DNA from: an uncultured Prevotellaceae bacterium
GTDB lineage: Bacteria; Bacteroidota; Bacteroidia; Bacteroidales; Bacteroidaceae
Length of the DNA stretch: 64,000 nt
NCBI GenBank assembly: GCA_947168395.1
Contig: CAMVLT010000001.1
Span: 181,140-245,139, forward strand
Direction of reading: 5' to 3'
In this document: positions 52,267-61,808 of the stretch, piece after piece
Position numbering within the stretch: position 1 is the stretch's first letter
Layout of the letters: the number at the start of each line of letters is the position of its first letter
The notes under the pieces: generated by a model
Seen by the model: the letters and a program-made list of their open reading frames with translations, nothing else
What the model was told of the DNA's origin: nothing
The model's database searches: none
Made by a program: the position numbers and the translations under genes

Positions 52267-53625
52267 ATGTCAAAGCAAAAGAAATTCATCCTCCAAGAGA
52301 GTGAGATCCCAACACAGTGGTACAACATTCAGGCCGACATGGTGAACAAGCCCATGCCGCCCATCCATCCGGCAACAAAGCAGCCGCTGGGTGTCGACGA
52401 CTTAGCACACATCTTTCCACGCGAGTGCTGCGTCCAGGAATTGGATACGGAACATCGCTGGATAGACATCCCCGAAGAAGTGCTCGACAAGTACAAGTTC
52501 TATCGTTCAACGCCTTTGGTGCGTGCATACGCTCTGGAAGAGGCTCTGGGCACTCCTGCACACATCTATTTCAAAAACGAATCAACCAACCCGCTGGGTT
52601 CGCATAAGATTAACTCGGCCCTGCCTCAGTGCTACTACGCCAAGATGGAGGGTACGACCAACGTGACCACCGAGACTGGTGCCGGACAGTGGGGCGCCGC
52701 CCTTTCGTATGCCGCCAAGATCTTCGGACTGGACTGCGCCGTCTATCAGGTGAAGATTACAATGCAGCAGAAGCCCTACCGCTCCAGCATCATGCGTACT
52801 TTCGGTGCCGTTGTCGAGGGTTCTCCTTCGATGTCGACCCGTGCCGGTAAGGACATTCTGACCAAGGATCCGACGCACAGCGGCTCCCTCGGCACCGCCA
52901 TCTCCGAGGCTGTTGAGCTGGCCACCACAACACCCAATTGCAAATATACGCTCGGCTCGGTGCTGAACCACGTGGGCCTGCACCAGACTATCATCGGTCT
53001 GGAGGCAGAGAAGCAGATGCAGATGGCTGGCGAGTATCCCGACATGGTGATTGCCTGCTTCGGCGGCGGCTCCAACTTCGGCGGCATCGCCTTCCCCTTC
53101 ATGCGCCACAACCTGAGCGGCGAGCGTCACACGGAGTTTATTGCTGCCGAGCCCGACAGCTGCCCGAAGCTGACTCGCGGCCAGTTCCGCTACGACTTCG
53201 GCGACGAGGCCGGCTACACACCGCTTCTGCCAATGTACACGCTGGGGCACAACTTCAGGCCGTCGAACATCCATGCTGGCGGCCTGCGTTACCACGGTGC
53301 CGGCATGATTATCTCGCAGCTCATCAAGGACGGCATGATGAAGGGTGTTGACATCCCGCAGTTAGAGACCTTCGAGGCTGGCATGCTGTTTGCCCGCACC
53401 GAGGGCATCATCCCGGCTCCTGAAAGCTGTCACGCTATCGCCGCCACCATTCGCGAGGCCCAGAAGTGTAAGGAGACGGGCGAGGAGAAAGTCATCCTGT
53501 TCAACCTCTCCGGCCACGGACTCATCGACATGCCGTCGTATGAATCGTTCATCAAGGGCGACCTGCAGAACTACACCGTCACCGACGAGATGATTGCCGA
53601 GAACCTGAGGGAGCTGGATAAGTGA
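52267..53625 (+). CDS. trpB: Tryptophan synthase beta chain, TrpB2 type
   Basis: 452 residues, longer than classical TrpB (about 400), as in the TrpB2 group. PLP-binding Lys in FKNESTNPLGSHKINSAL, then ETGAGQWGAALSYAA, the phosphate-binding glycine loop CFGGGSNFGG, and LFNLSGHGLIDM near the end. TrpB2 proteins condense indole with serine and often act without TrpA; no trp operon genes are nearby, so it may be an indole-salvage enzyme (inference). A heptamer repeat begins at its stop codon. Confidence 0.93.
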   Translation: MSKQKKFILQESEIPTQWYNIQADMVNKPMPPIHPATKQPLGVDDLAHIFPRECCVQELDTEHRWIDIPEEVLDKYKFYRSTPLVRAYALEEALGTPAHIYFKNESTNPLGSHKINSALPQCYYAKMEGTTNVTTETGAGQWGAALSYAAKIFGLDCAVYQVKITMQQKPYRSSIMRTFGAVVEGSPSMSTRAGKDILTKDPTHSGSLGTAISEAVELATTTPNCKYTLGSVLNHVGLHQTIIGLEAEKQMQMAGEYPDMVIACFGGGSNFGGIAFPFMRHNLSGERHTEFIAAEPDSCPKLTRGQFRYDFGDEAGYTPLLPMYTLGHNFRPSNIHAGGLRYHGAGMIISQLIKDGMMKGVDIPQLETFEAGMLFARTEGIIPAPESCHAIAATIREAQKCKETGEEKVILFNLSGHGLIDMPSYESFIKGDLQNYTVTDEMIAENLRELDK

Positions 53626-53647
53626 AAAGTGAGAAGTGAGAAGTAAA
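53620..53647. repeat. Heptamer tandem repeat AAGTGAG
   Basis: AAGTGAA, AAGTGAG, AAGTGAG, AAGTAAA: four units starting inside the trpB stop codon and filling most of the 31-base gap before pepT. Confidence 0.7.
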
Positions 53648-53656
53648 ATGTAATAT

Positions 53657-54880
53657 ATGGATATTGTAGAAAGATTCCTGAATTATACCAAGTTTGACAC
53701 GCAGTCGGCTGAAGATACCGACTGCGTGCCAAGTACTGCGAAGCAGCTGGTATTCGCCGAATATCTGAAGAAAGAACTCGAAGCCGAGGGGCTTGACGAC
53801 GTGGAAATGGACGACAAGGGCTATATCTACGCAACGCTGAAGGCCAATACTAAGGCATCCATCCCCACCATTGGCTTTATTTCCCATTACGATACCAGCC
53901 CCGACTGTTCGGGTGCTGACATCAAGGCTCGTATCGTCCGCAACTACAACGGCAAGGAGATTGTGCTCTCCGAGGGTCTCACATCGTCACCCCGCAAGTT
54001 TCCTGAACTGTTGCAGCATGTCGGCGAAGACCTCATCGTGACCGACGGTCACACCCTGCTTGGTGCCGACGACAAGGCTGGCATTGCCGAAATTGTGCAG
54101 GCCGTTTGTTACCTGCGCGACCATAAGGACATCAAGCACGGCGATATACGAGTGGCCTTCAACCCCGACGAGGAAATAGGTATGGGTGCTCACCACTTCG
54201 ACGTCGAGAAGTTCGGCTGCCAATGGGCCTACACCATGGACGGCGGCGACGTTGGCGAACTGGAGTTCGAGAACTTCAACGCCGCCTCGGCCAAGATTAC
54301 CTTCAAGGGCATCAGTGTTCACCCCGGCTATGCCAAGGGCAAAATGGTGAATGCCAACGCCCTGGCCACCGAGTTTGCGAAAATGCTGCCAACCAACGAG
54401 ACACCTGAGACCACCGAAGGCTATCAGGGCTTCTACCACCTGTTGGGCATCCAGTCGAACATCGAGGAAGCTCGAATGAGCTACATCATCCGCGACCACG
54501 ACCGTGAACACTTTGAGGACCGCAAGCGGTTCATCGCCAACTGCGCCTCCCTGATGAACGAGAAATACGGCGACGGTACGGTGGTGTGCGAAGTGAAGGA
54601 CCAGTACTATAACATGAAGGAGAAGATTGACCCACAAATGCACGTCATCGACCTCGTGCTCCACGCCATGCAGGCTGTTGGTGTGGCTCCCAAGGTGAAG
54701 CCCATCCGCGGCGGCACCGACGGTGCCCAGCTGTCGTTCCGTGGTCTCCCCTGCCCCAACATCTTCGCCGGCGGCGTAAACTTCCACGGCCCCTACGAGT
54801 TCATCTCCATCCAGTCTATGGAAAAAGCCATGCAGGTCGTTGTGAAGATTTGTGAACTGACAGCCAACTATAATGAATGA
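53657..54880 (+). CDS. pepT: Peptidase T (tripeptide aminopeptidase)
   Basis: 407 residues, usual length. Zinc-peptidase M20B motifs: [14 protein letters not shown] (first His-x-Asp), [17 protein letters not shown] (bridging Asp), [19 protein letters not shown] (catalytic Glu-Glu), [16 protein letters not shown], and [19 protein letters not shown] with a late His in NFHGPYEF. Releases the N-terminal residue from tripeptides in the cytoplasm. Confidence 0.96.
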   Translation: MDIVERFLNYTKFDTQSAEDTDCVPSTAKQLVFAEYLKKELEAEGLDDVEMDDKGYIYATLKANTKASIPTIGFISHYDTSPDCSGADIKARIVRNYNGKEIVLSEGLTSSPRKFPELLQHVGEDLIVTDGHTLLGADDKAGIAEIVQAVCYLRDHKDIKHGDIRVAFNPDEEIGMGAHHFDVEKFGCQWAYTMDGGDVGELEFENFNAASAKITFKGISVHPGYAKGKMVNANALATEFAKMLPTNETPETTEGYQGFYHLLGIQSNIEEARMSYIIRDHDREHFEDRKRFIANCASLMNEKYGDGTVVCEVKDQYYNMKEKIDPQMHVIDLVLHAMQAVGVAPKVKPIRGGTDGAQLSFRGLPCPNIFAGGVNFHGPYEFISIQSMEKAMQVVVKICELTANYNE

Positions 54881-54890
54881 CGGATAGACA

Positions 54891-57146
54891 ATGGCAGAAC
54901 TCCCCGCACTGATAGAGGATTTGGCGCTGATGCTTGTTGTGGCCGGCATCGTGACCATCGTATTCAAGCGTCTGAAACAGCCGCTGGTATTGGGCTACAT
55001 CGTCGCCGGATTCTTAGTGTCACCCCACATGCCTTACACGGCATCGGTGGTTGACCGCGAGAATATCCAACTGTGGGCCGACATAGGCGTCATGTTCCTC
55101 CTATTCTCGCTGGGTCTCGACTTCTCATTCAAGAAAATTTTGAAGATGGGTGCCTCGCCTATCATCTCGACCACCACCATCATCTTCTTCATGTCCATGC
55201 TGGGCAACATCGTAGGCCACTTCTTCGGATGGAGCCAGATGGACTGCATCTTCCTCGGCGGTATGCTGGCCATGTCGTCGACCACCATCATCTACAAAGC
55301 GTTCGACGACTTGGGGCTACGCCAACAGCAGTTTGCAGGACTCGTCATGTCCGTACTCATACTGGAAGACATACTGGCCATCGTCATGATGGTGATGCTG
55401 TCGGCCATCGCCAGTGGAAACAGCCCTGACGGTGGCCAGATGCTCGGCTCCATCCTGAAAATCGGCTTCTTTCTCATCCTCTGGCTCGTGGTGGGCATTT
55501 TCGCCATTCCCATTTTCCTGCGTTCAGTCCGCCAACTCATCAACAACGAAGTGCTGCTCATCGTCTCTTTGGGACTCTGCTGCGCTATGGCAGTATTCTC
55601 TACTAAGGTAGGTTTCTCGTCAGCTTTCGGTGCCTTCATCATGGGCAGCATTCTGGCTGAGACCATCGAAGCCGAGCGTATCGAGAAACTGGTCGAGCCG
55701 GTCAAGAACCTCTTCGGAGCCGTTTTCTTCGTATCGGTCGGCATGCTGGTTGATCCGCAGATACTCATCGACTACGCCCTACCTATTTTTTTATTAGTAC
55801 TCACCATCCTCGTGGGACAGTCTATCTTCGGCTCCATCTCGTTCATGCTGGGCGGCGAGAGTCTGAAGTCGGCTATGCGCTGCGGTTTCTCCATGGCGCA
55901 GATTGGTGAGTTCTCGTTCATCATTGCCTCGCTGGGCCTGTCACTCGGCGTCATCAGCGATTTCCTCTACCCGGTAGTGGTAGCCGTATCAGTCATAACC
56001 ACTTTCCTCACACCTTACATGATACGGCTCGCCACACCGGCTTACGGTGCCTTGGAGCATCGGCTGCCTTCGCGACTCATTCAGATGCTGAACCACCTCT
56101 CGATGAGTCATCCCAACACCACGGAGCAAAGCAAGTGGAAGCGGCTGCTCACGCAGATGACCATCAACACGGTGGTCTACTCCATCCTCAGTTCGGCCGT
56201 CATCTTCATGATGTTCACCTTCTTGCTGCCATTCACCCGCCGGCTGTTGCCAGGCTGGGAACTCCACTGGTATGCCAATGCCATCACCGGCTTGATTACC
56301 GTGCTCTGCATCTCACCCTTCCTCCGGGCTATGGTGATGAAGAAAAATCGCTCGGAGGAATGGAAAGCCCTCTGGGCCGAGAGCAACCGCAACCGTGTAC
56401 CCCTGCTCTTCACCATTCTGGTGCGTGCCACCATCGCGGTGAACTTCATCTTCTACATCTGCAACTACCTGAGCCGGTTCAGTAGTGCCGTCATGATTAC
56501 ACTTGGTATCATCGTCGTGGTGCTCATCGTCCTCTCACGGGCCGTCAAGCGCCGCAGCATCCTGATGGAACGGCTGTTCATCAACAACTTGCGGTCGCGT
56601 GACATCGAAGCACAGATACACGGCCGGAAGCGGCCACTCTACGAAGGCAAGCTGCTCGACCGCGACATCCATATAGCCAACTTCGAGGTACCGTCAGACT
56701 CGCAGTGGATGGGCCAGACGCTGAAGCAGTTGGCCTTAGGCCGCAAATACGGGGTCCACGTCAGCAGCATCCTGCGCGGCGGCCACCGGCTGAACATCCC
56801 CGACGGCGACTATATCATCTTTCCTGGCGACCATCTGCAGGTCATCGGCAGCGACGACCAGCTCGCTAAACTCGGCAAGGCCCTGCAAACGGAAGTGCTT
56901 GGCGAGGAAGAGGACCTGGAGGCTCGCGAGATGAAGCTGCGCCAGCTCATCATCGGCCCCGACAGTCCCTTTATTGGCAAGACATTGGAGGAGAGCGGCA
57001 TCCGCAGCCTCTACAGTTGCATGGTAGTCGGCTTGGAGGAAGGCGAAGAGAACCTGTCGCCCGTCAATCCCAAGCGCCACTTCCAGGAGGGCGACATCAT
57101 CTGGGTGGTTGGCGAAAAGGAATCACTTGACGCTTTGCTGAGTTAA
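54891..57146 (+). CDS. Kef-type cation:proton antiporter with two C-terminal TrkA_C domains
   Basis: 751 residues. About 12 membrane helices of the CPA2 exchanger domain (about 1-385; VLGYIVAGFLVSPHMPYT, FLLFSLGLDFSFKKILKMG, GGMLAMSSTTIIYKAFDDLG), then extra helices (about 415-555), then two RCK_C/TrkA_C ligand domains (about 585-665: DGDYIIFPGDHLQVIGSDDQ; about 680-750: FQEGDIIWVVGEKESL). There is no NAD-binding RCK_N domain between them. Exports K+ or Na+ in exchange for protons. Starts 10 bases after pepT, so co-transcription is likely. Confidence 0.92.
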   Translation: MAELPALIEDLALMLVVAGIVTIVFKRLKQPLVLGYIVAGFLVSPHMPYTASVVDRENIQLWADIGVMFLLFSLGLDFSFKKILKMGASPIISTTTIIFFMSMLGNIVGHFFGWSQMDCIFLGGMLAMSSTTIIYKAFDDLGLRQQQFAGLVMSVLILEDILAIVMMVMLSAIASGNSPDGGQMLGSILKIGFFLILWLVVGIFAIPIFLRSVRQLINNEVLLIVSLGLCCAMAVFSTKVGFSSAFGAFIMGSILAETIEAERIEKLVEPVKNLFGAVFFVSVGMLVDPQILIDYALPIFLLVLTILVGQSIFGSISFMLGGESLKSAMRCGFSMAQIGEFSFIIASLGLSLGVISDFLYPVVVAVSVITTFLTPYMIRLATPAYGALEHRLPSRLIQMLNHLSMSHPNTTEQSKWKRLLTQMTINTVVYSILSSAVIFMMFTFLLPFTRRLLPGWELHWYANAITGLITVLCISPFLRAMVMKKNRSEEWKALWAESNRNRVPLLFTILVRATIAVNFIFYICNYLSRFSSAVMITLGIIVVVLIVLSRAVKRRSILMERLFINNLRSRDIEAQIHGRKRPLYEGKLLDRDIHIANFEVPSDSQWMGQTLKQLALGRKYGVHVSSILRGGHRLNIPDGDYIIFPGDHLQVIGSDDQLAKLGKALQTEVLGEEEDLEAREMKLRQLIIGPDSPFIGKTLEESGIRSLYSCMVVGLEEGEENLSPVNPKRHFQEGDIIWVVGEKESLDALLS

Positions 57147-57164
57147 GAATTTTTGAGTTCTTAA
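57143..57164. terminator. Small hairpin between convergent genes
   Basis: TTAAGAA / TTCTTAA with an 8-base T-rich loop, overlapping the antiporter stop codon and 6 bases before the lptD stop on the other strand. Weak, but placed to serve both genes. Confidence 0.45.
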
Positions 57165-57169
57165 TTCCA

Positions 57170-60100
57170 TCAGTACCACTGCACGTTATTGCTGTAACCT
57201 GAGCGCTTGTCGTATTTCAGGGCATCGGTCAGGGTGGAGGCGTTGCATCGGAACGAGAAGTTATAGCTGGCATAAGGTGCCAACACTACCGAGCACGACA
57301 TATTGAAACAATGGAGGTCGCGGCTGAGCGAGGCGGTGGTCATCGAAATCTTGTGATTGTCAAAGTCGTAACCGCTGGAGAACGAGATGTTCCAGCCATC
57401 GCTGATGCGGATATTTCCACTAATGTTCAGGTTTTGGGTGAACGTATAGGGATAGCGCATTTTGTCGTAGTTGAAGTTGCTGTTACCTTCACGCATGGTG
57501 ATACCATATCCAATACTGAGCGACCAGGGGAGGTTGAATGACATATAGCCGTCCTCGTCGGTGTCGGCCTTGCCGGCATTCTCCTTCTTGGCACCCTTCT
57601 TGCCTTTCTCCATGTCGCGGTCCACGTTCGAGTCAATGTCGTACTCGTCGTACTCATCCTCCTCGTCTTCATTACGCTGGTCTTTCTTCTTGTCCACCCG
57701 TTCACCCCGCAGCCACTTGAACAGGTTGGCCACCTTGGTGTTGTCAATGGTGTACGACAGGTTTTGTGACATACCCTGGAACCTACCAATCTTGCCCTGC
57801 TGCCAGTAAGTAGTATGCTCACTGATTCGCGGCGTGGCTCCTACGGAGTCGGCCTCATAGACATAGCTGGCAAAGATGGCATTGAGGTTCAGCGTATAGC
57901 TCTTCGTCAGTTTCAGACGCAAACGGGTATTGAGGTCACTCAACGGACGGATGTCGGAGGCCAGGTTATAGCTCATCGAGGCTCCCAGCTCGTCAATCAG
58001 GCTGATTTTCTTCAGCGAGTCGTTGGAGTCCTTGATTTTCATCTCAATATTGTTGGAGAGGTCGAACGAGATGCTTCCCATCATGCCTTTGCCCGGAACC
58101 GACACACCGCCTATCTGGTAGGGCGAGTATTCTACCAGAGTCACGTTGCCGTCACGGTCGGTCTTCTGGTAGGTTTCGTAGTAGCCGTAGCGCGAGGCGC
58201 TGAAGTCGGGCGCATAACTGAAGCTCAACGACGGGGTCATCACGTGGCGGATGGCCTTGATCTTCTCACCAAATATCTTCCGCGAGGGGATATACATACC
58301 GTAAAGCTTCGTCGAGGCCGAGAGACTGAGATTCCAGTTGTAGACATTGTAGAAGCCGGTCAGCGTGTCGGTGACTTCGCGCTGTGTACTTTCGTTCCAC
58401 TCCTTATGCGTCTTCTTGAACGAGGTAACGTCGCGGAAGTTGAACGAGGGCGTCAGGTTAAGGACATCGAACAGCGTGAAACTGGCACTGATGGGGATTG
58501 AGTGGTCTATCTTGTTGTTCCAGTCACGTCGGAAGTTCGAGTGCAGCACCTTATCCTCCTTTGCCGAGATGGAGTTTGAGAAGTGCCCCGTGTAGCTCAT
58601 CGCTATTTTCTCGTACCAGCGTTCCTTGCCCGCCATCTTCTTGCGCTTGAAGGGATAGAAGCGCGAGACCGAGGCATTCAGGTCGGGCAACGTCAGGGCG
58701 ATGGTCGAGTCGCGCATGTTCTGGTTCAGGTTCATCGTCGTCGACAACGACAGGCCGATGCTCGAGAAGCCTGTACTATAACTTACTGACGATGTGCGGG
58801 TTGACTGCGTCATCGTCTGCGGGTTGTACATCGATGTCAGATTGTTCTTCTCATAACTGCTGGTGGCGAAGTTCACACTGGCCGACAGGTTGCTGTAGGG
58901 ATTGGCCTTCGCATCCTGACGGTGGCTCCACTGCACCTTGAAGCTGGTCTGCTTCGAGTAGTCGGGCATGTTCTTCTCACCGTTGACGGTGTTCTGGTAA
59001 CTGGCCAAGAACGAGCCGCTGTACTTGTAGCGCTTACGGTAGTTGGAGGCACCGCTGATTCCCCACGACCCCTTGGTGTAGATTTCGCCTATCAGTTTCA
59101 GGTCTATCTTGTCGCTGATGGCAAAGTAGTAACCGCCGTCACGCAGGTAGAAGCCACGCTCTGTCTCGTCACCGTATGTGGGCATGATCAATCCGCTGGA
59201 GTAGCTCTTCGTGAAAGGGAAGAAACCGTAAGGGATGGCTAACGGCAGAGGAACGTCGCACACCACCAGGTAAGCCGGACCAAAGACCACATCCTTGCCG
59301 GGACGCACCTTGGCCCTCGACAGGGCGAGGTAGAAGTCGGGGTGAGGTTCGTCGCAGGTCGTATAGCGGCCATGCTGCAGAAACAGTTCGCCGTTGGCAC
59401 CGCGCTTGGCTATCTCACTGGTCAGGAAACCGTCCTCCTGCTGGGTATATACCTGGGTTATCAGGCCCTTCTTCGTCTTGAAGTTAAAGGCCATGGTGTC
59501 GTTCTCGTAGGTGTCGCTGCCCATCTTGAACACAGGGGTTCCCTTCAGACCGCCCGACGCCGAGTCGCGGATACCGGTGGCATGAACCAGACTGCTGTCG
59601 AGCACCATGTATATTTTCTCACTCTTCAGGTCCATGTTCTGGTACTCCACGTGGGAGTCACCATAGAGGTGGGCGCGTCCCGTAGCGGCCTCGTAGGTCA
59701 GCGAGTCGTTGGCGGTATATTTCACTGGGGCGTCAATACCGTTCTTCTTCATACGGTTCAAGCTGTCGAGCCTCAACGAGTCGTCTATCACCTTATTATA
59801 TTTATAGATGGCCAGCTCGAGTGAGTCCATCGTCGTGGTGTCACGCTTCATCTTGGCAGCAGCCTCGGCTATCGGAGCCTCCGCCAAAGCTTCCTCTACT
59901 TTCTCCTCGACCTTTTCCGCCACCTCATCTTTCTTTTCCACCTTGGCCAGCGTATCCACAGCCAACGAGTCCACAGCCAACGAGTCCAGCACCTGAGCTA
60001 CAACCTCCGGCACTTTCTGCACCAGCGTGTCGAGCGGAGCCTTGTCAATGACAGGTAGCACATTAACTGCCTTCGACACTTCCTTTCTGTTATCACGACG

Positions 60101-60175
60101 GAGTGACGAAGGCGTACATGCCCATACCATAATAAAGGCAACGAACATCAGAAGGATGACCGTCTTTTGTTTCAC
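57170..60175 (-). CDS. lptD: LptD-like LPS assembly protein
   Basis: 1001 residues. GTG start at 60175, giving a signal peptide (MKQKTVILLMFVAFIMVWAC). A Glu/Ala/Lys-rich low-complexity stretch with repeated DSLAVDSLAVDTLA (about 62-110) precedes the LptA/OstA-like domain (about 155-330: ANDSLTYEAATGRAHLYGDS; KMGSDTYENDTMAFNFKTKK; GRYTTCDEPHPDFYLALSRA). The rest is a large 26-strand-type barrel. It inserts lipopolysaccharide or lipooligosaccharide into the outer leaflet. An acidic D/E-rich insert (about 790-845) is a Bacteroidota oddity. The GTG stands five bases after a TACCTTTG element. Confidence 0.9.
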   Translation of the reverse strand: MKQKTVILLMFVAFIMVWACTPSSLRRDNRKEVSKAVNVLPVIDKAPLDTLVQKVPEVVAQVLDSLAVDSLAVDTLAKVEKKDEVAEKVEEKVEEALAEAPIAEAAAKMKRDTTTMDSLELAIYKYNKVIDDSLRLDSLNRMKKNGIDAPVKYTANDSLTYEAATGRAHLYGDSHVEYQNMDLKSEKIYMVLDSSLVHATGIRDSASGGLKGTPVFKMGSDTYENDTMAFNFKTKKGLITQVYTQQEDGFLTSEIAKRGANGELFLQHGRYTTCDEPHPDFYLALSRAKVRPGKDVVFGPAYLVVCDVPLPLAIPYGFFPFTKSYSSGLIMPTYGDETERGFYLRDGGYYFAISDKIDLKLIGEIYTKGSWGISGASNYRKRYKYSGSFLASYQNTVNGEKNMPDYSKQTSFKVQWSHRQDAKANPYSNLSASVNFATSSYEKNNLTSMYNPQTMTQSTRTSSVSYSTGFSSIGLSLSTTMNLNQNMRDSTIALTLPDLNASVSRFYPFKRKKMAGKERWYEKIAMSYTGHFSNSISAKEDKVLHSNFRRDWNNKIDHSIPISASFTLFDVLNLTPSFNFRDVTSFKKTHKEWNESTQREVTDTLTGFYNVYNWNLSLSASTKLYGMYIPSRKIFGEKIKAIRHVMTPSLSFSYAPDFSASRYGYYETYQKTDRDGNVTLVEYSPYQIGGVSVPGKGMMGSISFDLSNNIEMKIKDSNDSLKKISLIDELGASMSYNLASDIRPLSDLNTRLRLKLTKSYTLNLNAIFASYVYEADSVGATPRISEHTTYWQQGKIGRFQGMSQNLSYTIDNTKVANLFKWLRGERVDKKKDQRNEDEEDEYDEYDIDSNVDRDMEKGKKGAKKENAGKADTDEDGYMSFNLPWSLSIGYGITMREGNSNFNYDKMRYPYTFTQNLNISGNIRISDGWNISFSSGYDFDNHKISMTTASLSRDLHCFNMSCSVVLAPYASYNFSFRCNASTLTDALKYDKRSGYSNNVQWY

Positions 60176-60180
60176 GGCTG

Positions 60181-60188
60181 CAAAGGTA
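60181..60188 (-). promoter_or_regulatory. -7 element abutting the lptD GTG start
   Basis: TACCTTTG on the minus strand followed by CAGCC and the GTG start. Spacing (five bases) is the same as at the amidase gene. Confidence 0.65.
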
Positions 60189-60203
60189 CGAAAAAAAGTG
60201 TAT

Positions 60204-60224
60204 AGTGAAGAGCGAAGAGTGAAG
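60204..60224. repeat. Heptamer tandem repeat AGTGAAG
   Basis: AGTGAAG, AGCGAAG, AGTGAAG: three units between the lptD promoter and the 3' end of the HD-domain gene. Confidence 0.6.
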
Positions 60225-60234
60225 AATTTAGGGA

Positions 60235-60729
60235 TTATTCAAACAATTTTGCCCATCCTAAGAACTTTTCCACACCCTCATGCCCAAATTTCTCCAAACT
60301 CTGCGCCGCTTTCGCCACCGTCAGCTCACGGTTGGGGCGCGACTTGGAGTAGAACTTGTCGGCATAGCACACCAGTTTTTCCTCCAAATCCTCAGGCTCA
60401 AAGCCTGGCAGACCCGTACCCGTGTGGCGTTCGCTGACACGGGCATGACGTTCCCACCCCTCGCGTCTGAGCAGCTCACCGCCTATCTGACCGTGACGGA
60501 TGTAGGGTTCCGTGCCGTGACAATGGATGTTTGGTGCGTTACACCAGCGTATGCCGATGTCGTGCAGCATGGCGGCCTCCTCAACAAATTCACGGTCGAT
60601 GTGCAACTCAGGGTGGCGGTCACAAATCAGCAGGCAGCGGTTGGCCACCTGCCGCGAGTGTTTCAGCAGCAACTGCTTCAGTTCGTCGTCCTCCGGATAA
60701 TACTTATCTATAATAGCTTGATAGTCCAT
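60235..60729 (-). CDS. HD-domain phosphohydrolase
   Basis: 164 residues. Metal-binding His near LKQLLLKHSRQVANR, the HD doublet in EEAAMLHDIGIRWC, a further His in RHGQIGGELLRREGW, and the late Asp in LVCYADKFYSK. Same pattern as small HD hydrolases annotated as phosphohydrolases; nucleotide substrates are likely but not proven. Promoter TACCTTTG at 60759-60766 gives a 29-base leader. Confidence 0.88.
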   Translation of the reverse strand: MDYQAIIDKYYPEDDELKQLLLKHSRQVANRCLLICDRHPELHIDREFVEEAAMLHDIGIRWCNAPNIHCHGTEPYIRHGQIGGELLRREGWERHARVSERHTGTGLPGFEPEDLEEKLVCYADKFYSKSRPNRELTVAKAAQSLEKFGHEGVEKFLGWAKLFE

Positions 60730-60804
60730 CTTTCTTGTTCAACATTATTTAGCGGGTGCAAAGGTACGAATAAATTGTGAACCAACAAAACAATAAAACG
60801 CAAA

Positions 60805-61060
60805 AACACCTAACCTCCTACCTAAATCCCCCGAAACCCCTTTCTACAAAAGGGTTTCAGCAAGGTAGGTGTTCAGCAAACACCTACCTAACACCTAACC
60901 CACCACCTCCTTCCCTTCAACATGTGCGCCCACCCATCTGACCATTCAGTCGAGTTAGGTGTCAAGGTAGGTGTTAGGTAGGTGTTTGCGAAACACCTAC
61001 CTCTCCGAAACCCCTTTCCACAAAGGCATTTCCAGCGATTTAGGTAGGAGGTTAGGTGTT
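60805..61060. repeat. Large inverted array built on the word GGTAGGTGTT
   Basis: The left arm (from AACACCTAACCTCCTACC at 60805 to about 60900) and the right arm (about 60951-61060) are inverted copies over roughly 95-110 bases. GGTAGGTGTT or its complement occurs many times, along with TTTC-x-ACAAAGG blocks. The middle is 50 bases of unrelated sequence. It fills the first half of the 548-base gap before the nucleotidyltransferase gene. Confidence 0.78.
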
Positions 61061-61184
61061 TTCACAAAATCCTCTCTTTTCCCAACCCCATCCCCTGCCC
61101 CCAGAGTTCCCACAGAGTGGACTCCCAGTTTACTTACGGTAAACCCAGGGTTTAGTTACGGTAAACTCTGGTTTTACCCTATCC
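60956..61184 (+). repeat. 229-bp direct repeat, left copy (array arm plus GTTTACC module 3)
   Basis: Runs from TAGGTGTCAAGG through the right arm of the inverted array, a C-rich stretch and a GTTTAC/GGTAAAC module with a GTTCCC hairpin-like start. The same series of blocks in the same order and orientation is found at 61809-62036. Confidence 0.78.
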
Positions 61185-61248
61185 AGACTCTACAACCATA
61201 TTTCGCGAACTTTTTCACCAATTATTTGGAACTTTCACTTTTTCTTCT

Positions 61249-61256
61249 TGTCTTTG
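61249..61256 (+). promoter_or_regulatory. Promoter element of the nucleotidyltransferase gene
   Basis: TGTCTTTG with TTTG 20 bases upstream (61225-61228); 21 bases before the ATG at 61278. Confidence 0.55.
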
Positions 61257-61277
61257 CCAAAGAAAAGAGGTGGAATC

Positions 61278-61592
61278 ATGAAAAGACCAGAGATTGTAAG
61301 GCAAATCCAGCAGACCATGCGCCAAACAGAACCATCGGCCACCACCATTCTGTATGGCTCGGAAGCACGAGGCGACGCTCGTGCCGACAGCGACATTGAC
61401 CTGTTGATTCTGCTTGAAGGCGACAAACGCGACCTTAAAAGGGAATCCTTGATTTCTGGTGCACTATACGACTTGGAACTCAGCACAGGAGTTCTTATCA
61501 GTCCCATGATTATGCTCCGCAAGCAATGGGAGAACCGCCCATTCAAAACGCCTTTTTATATAAATGTGATGAACGAAGGAATCTGGTTATGA
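61278..61592 (+). CDS. Minimal nucleotidyltransferase (MntA-like) of an MNT-HEPN pair
   Basis: 104 residues from the ATG at 61278, with GGTGG in front. Nucleotidyltransferase signature GSEARGDARADSDIDLLILL with the two catalytic Asp residues. In MntA/HepT toxin-antitoxin pairs this protein inactivates the HEPN toxin by AMPylating it. The last base of the coding frame overlaps the start of the HEPN gene (ATGA). The antitoxin half is intact while the toxin half is broken. Confidence 0.85.
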   Translation: MKRPEIVRQIQQTMRQTEPSATTILYGSEARGDARADSDIDLLILLEGDKRDLKRESLISGALYDLELSTGVLISPMIMLRKQWENRPFKTPFYINVMNEGIWL

Positions 61593-61790
61593 CGGAAACA
61601 TTAGGGCTTGCACTTTGTATCCAATGGTAAACTCTCCAACGAATACGGAAAGACATTTAGCCGTCTGTTCGAAATCCGACACAGCGGAGATTATGACGAC
61701 TTTGTGTTTTGCGACAAAGAACTGGTGGATGAGTATACGCCGAAAGCTGTAGAATTCATCGGTGCCATTAAGTCCCTGCTGAATAAGTAA
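61589..61790 (+). pseudogene. HEPN-domain toxin gene with internal deletion
   Basis: The ATG at 61589 gives only METLGLALCIQW-like codons (MTETLGLALCIQW) before a stop. One frame over, LHFVSNGKLSNEYGKTFSRL and HSGDYDDFVFCDKELVDEYT then IGAIKSLLNK match the C-terminal half of HEPN proteins. About half of the usual length, including the R-x4-6-H catalytic region, is missing and the frame is shifted at the joint. The toxin cannot be active. Confidence 0.8.
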
Positions 61791-61808
61791 GGGTATTCAA
61801 TGGTGAGA

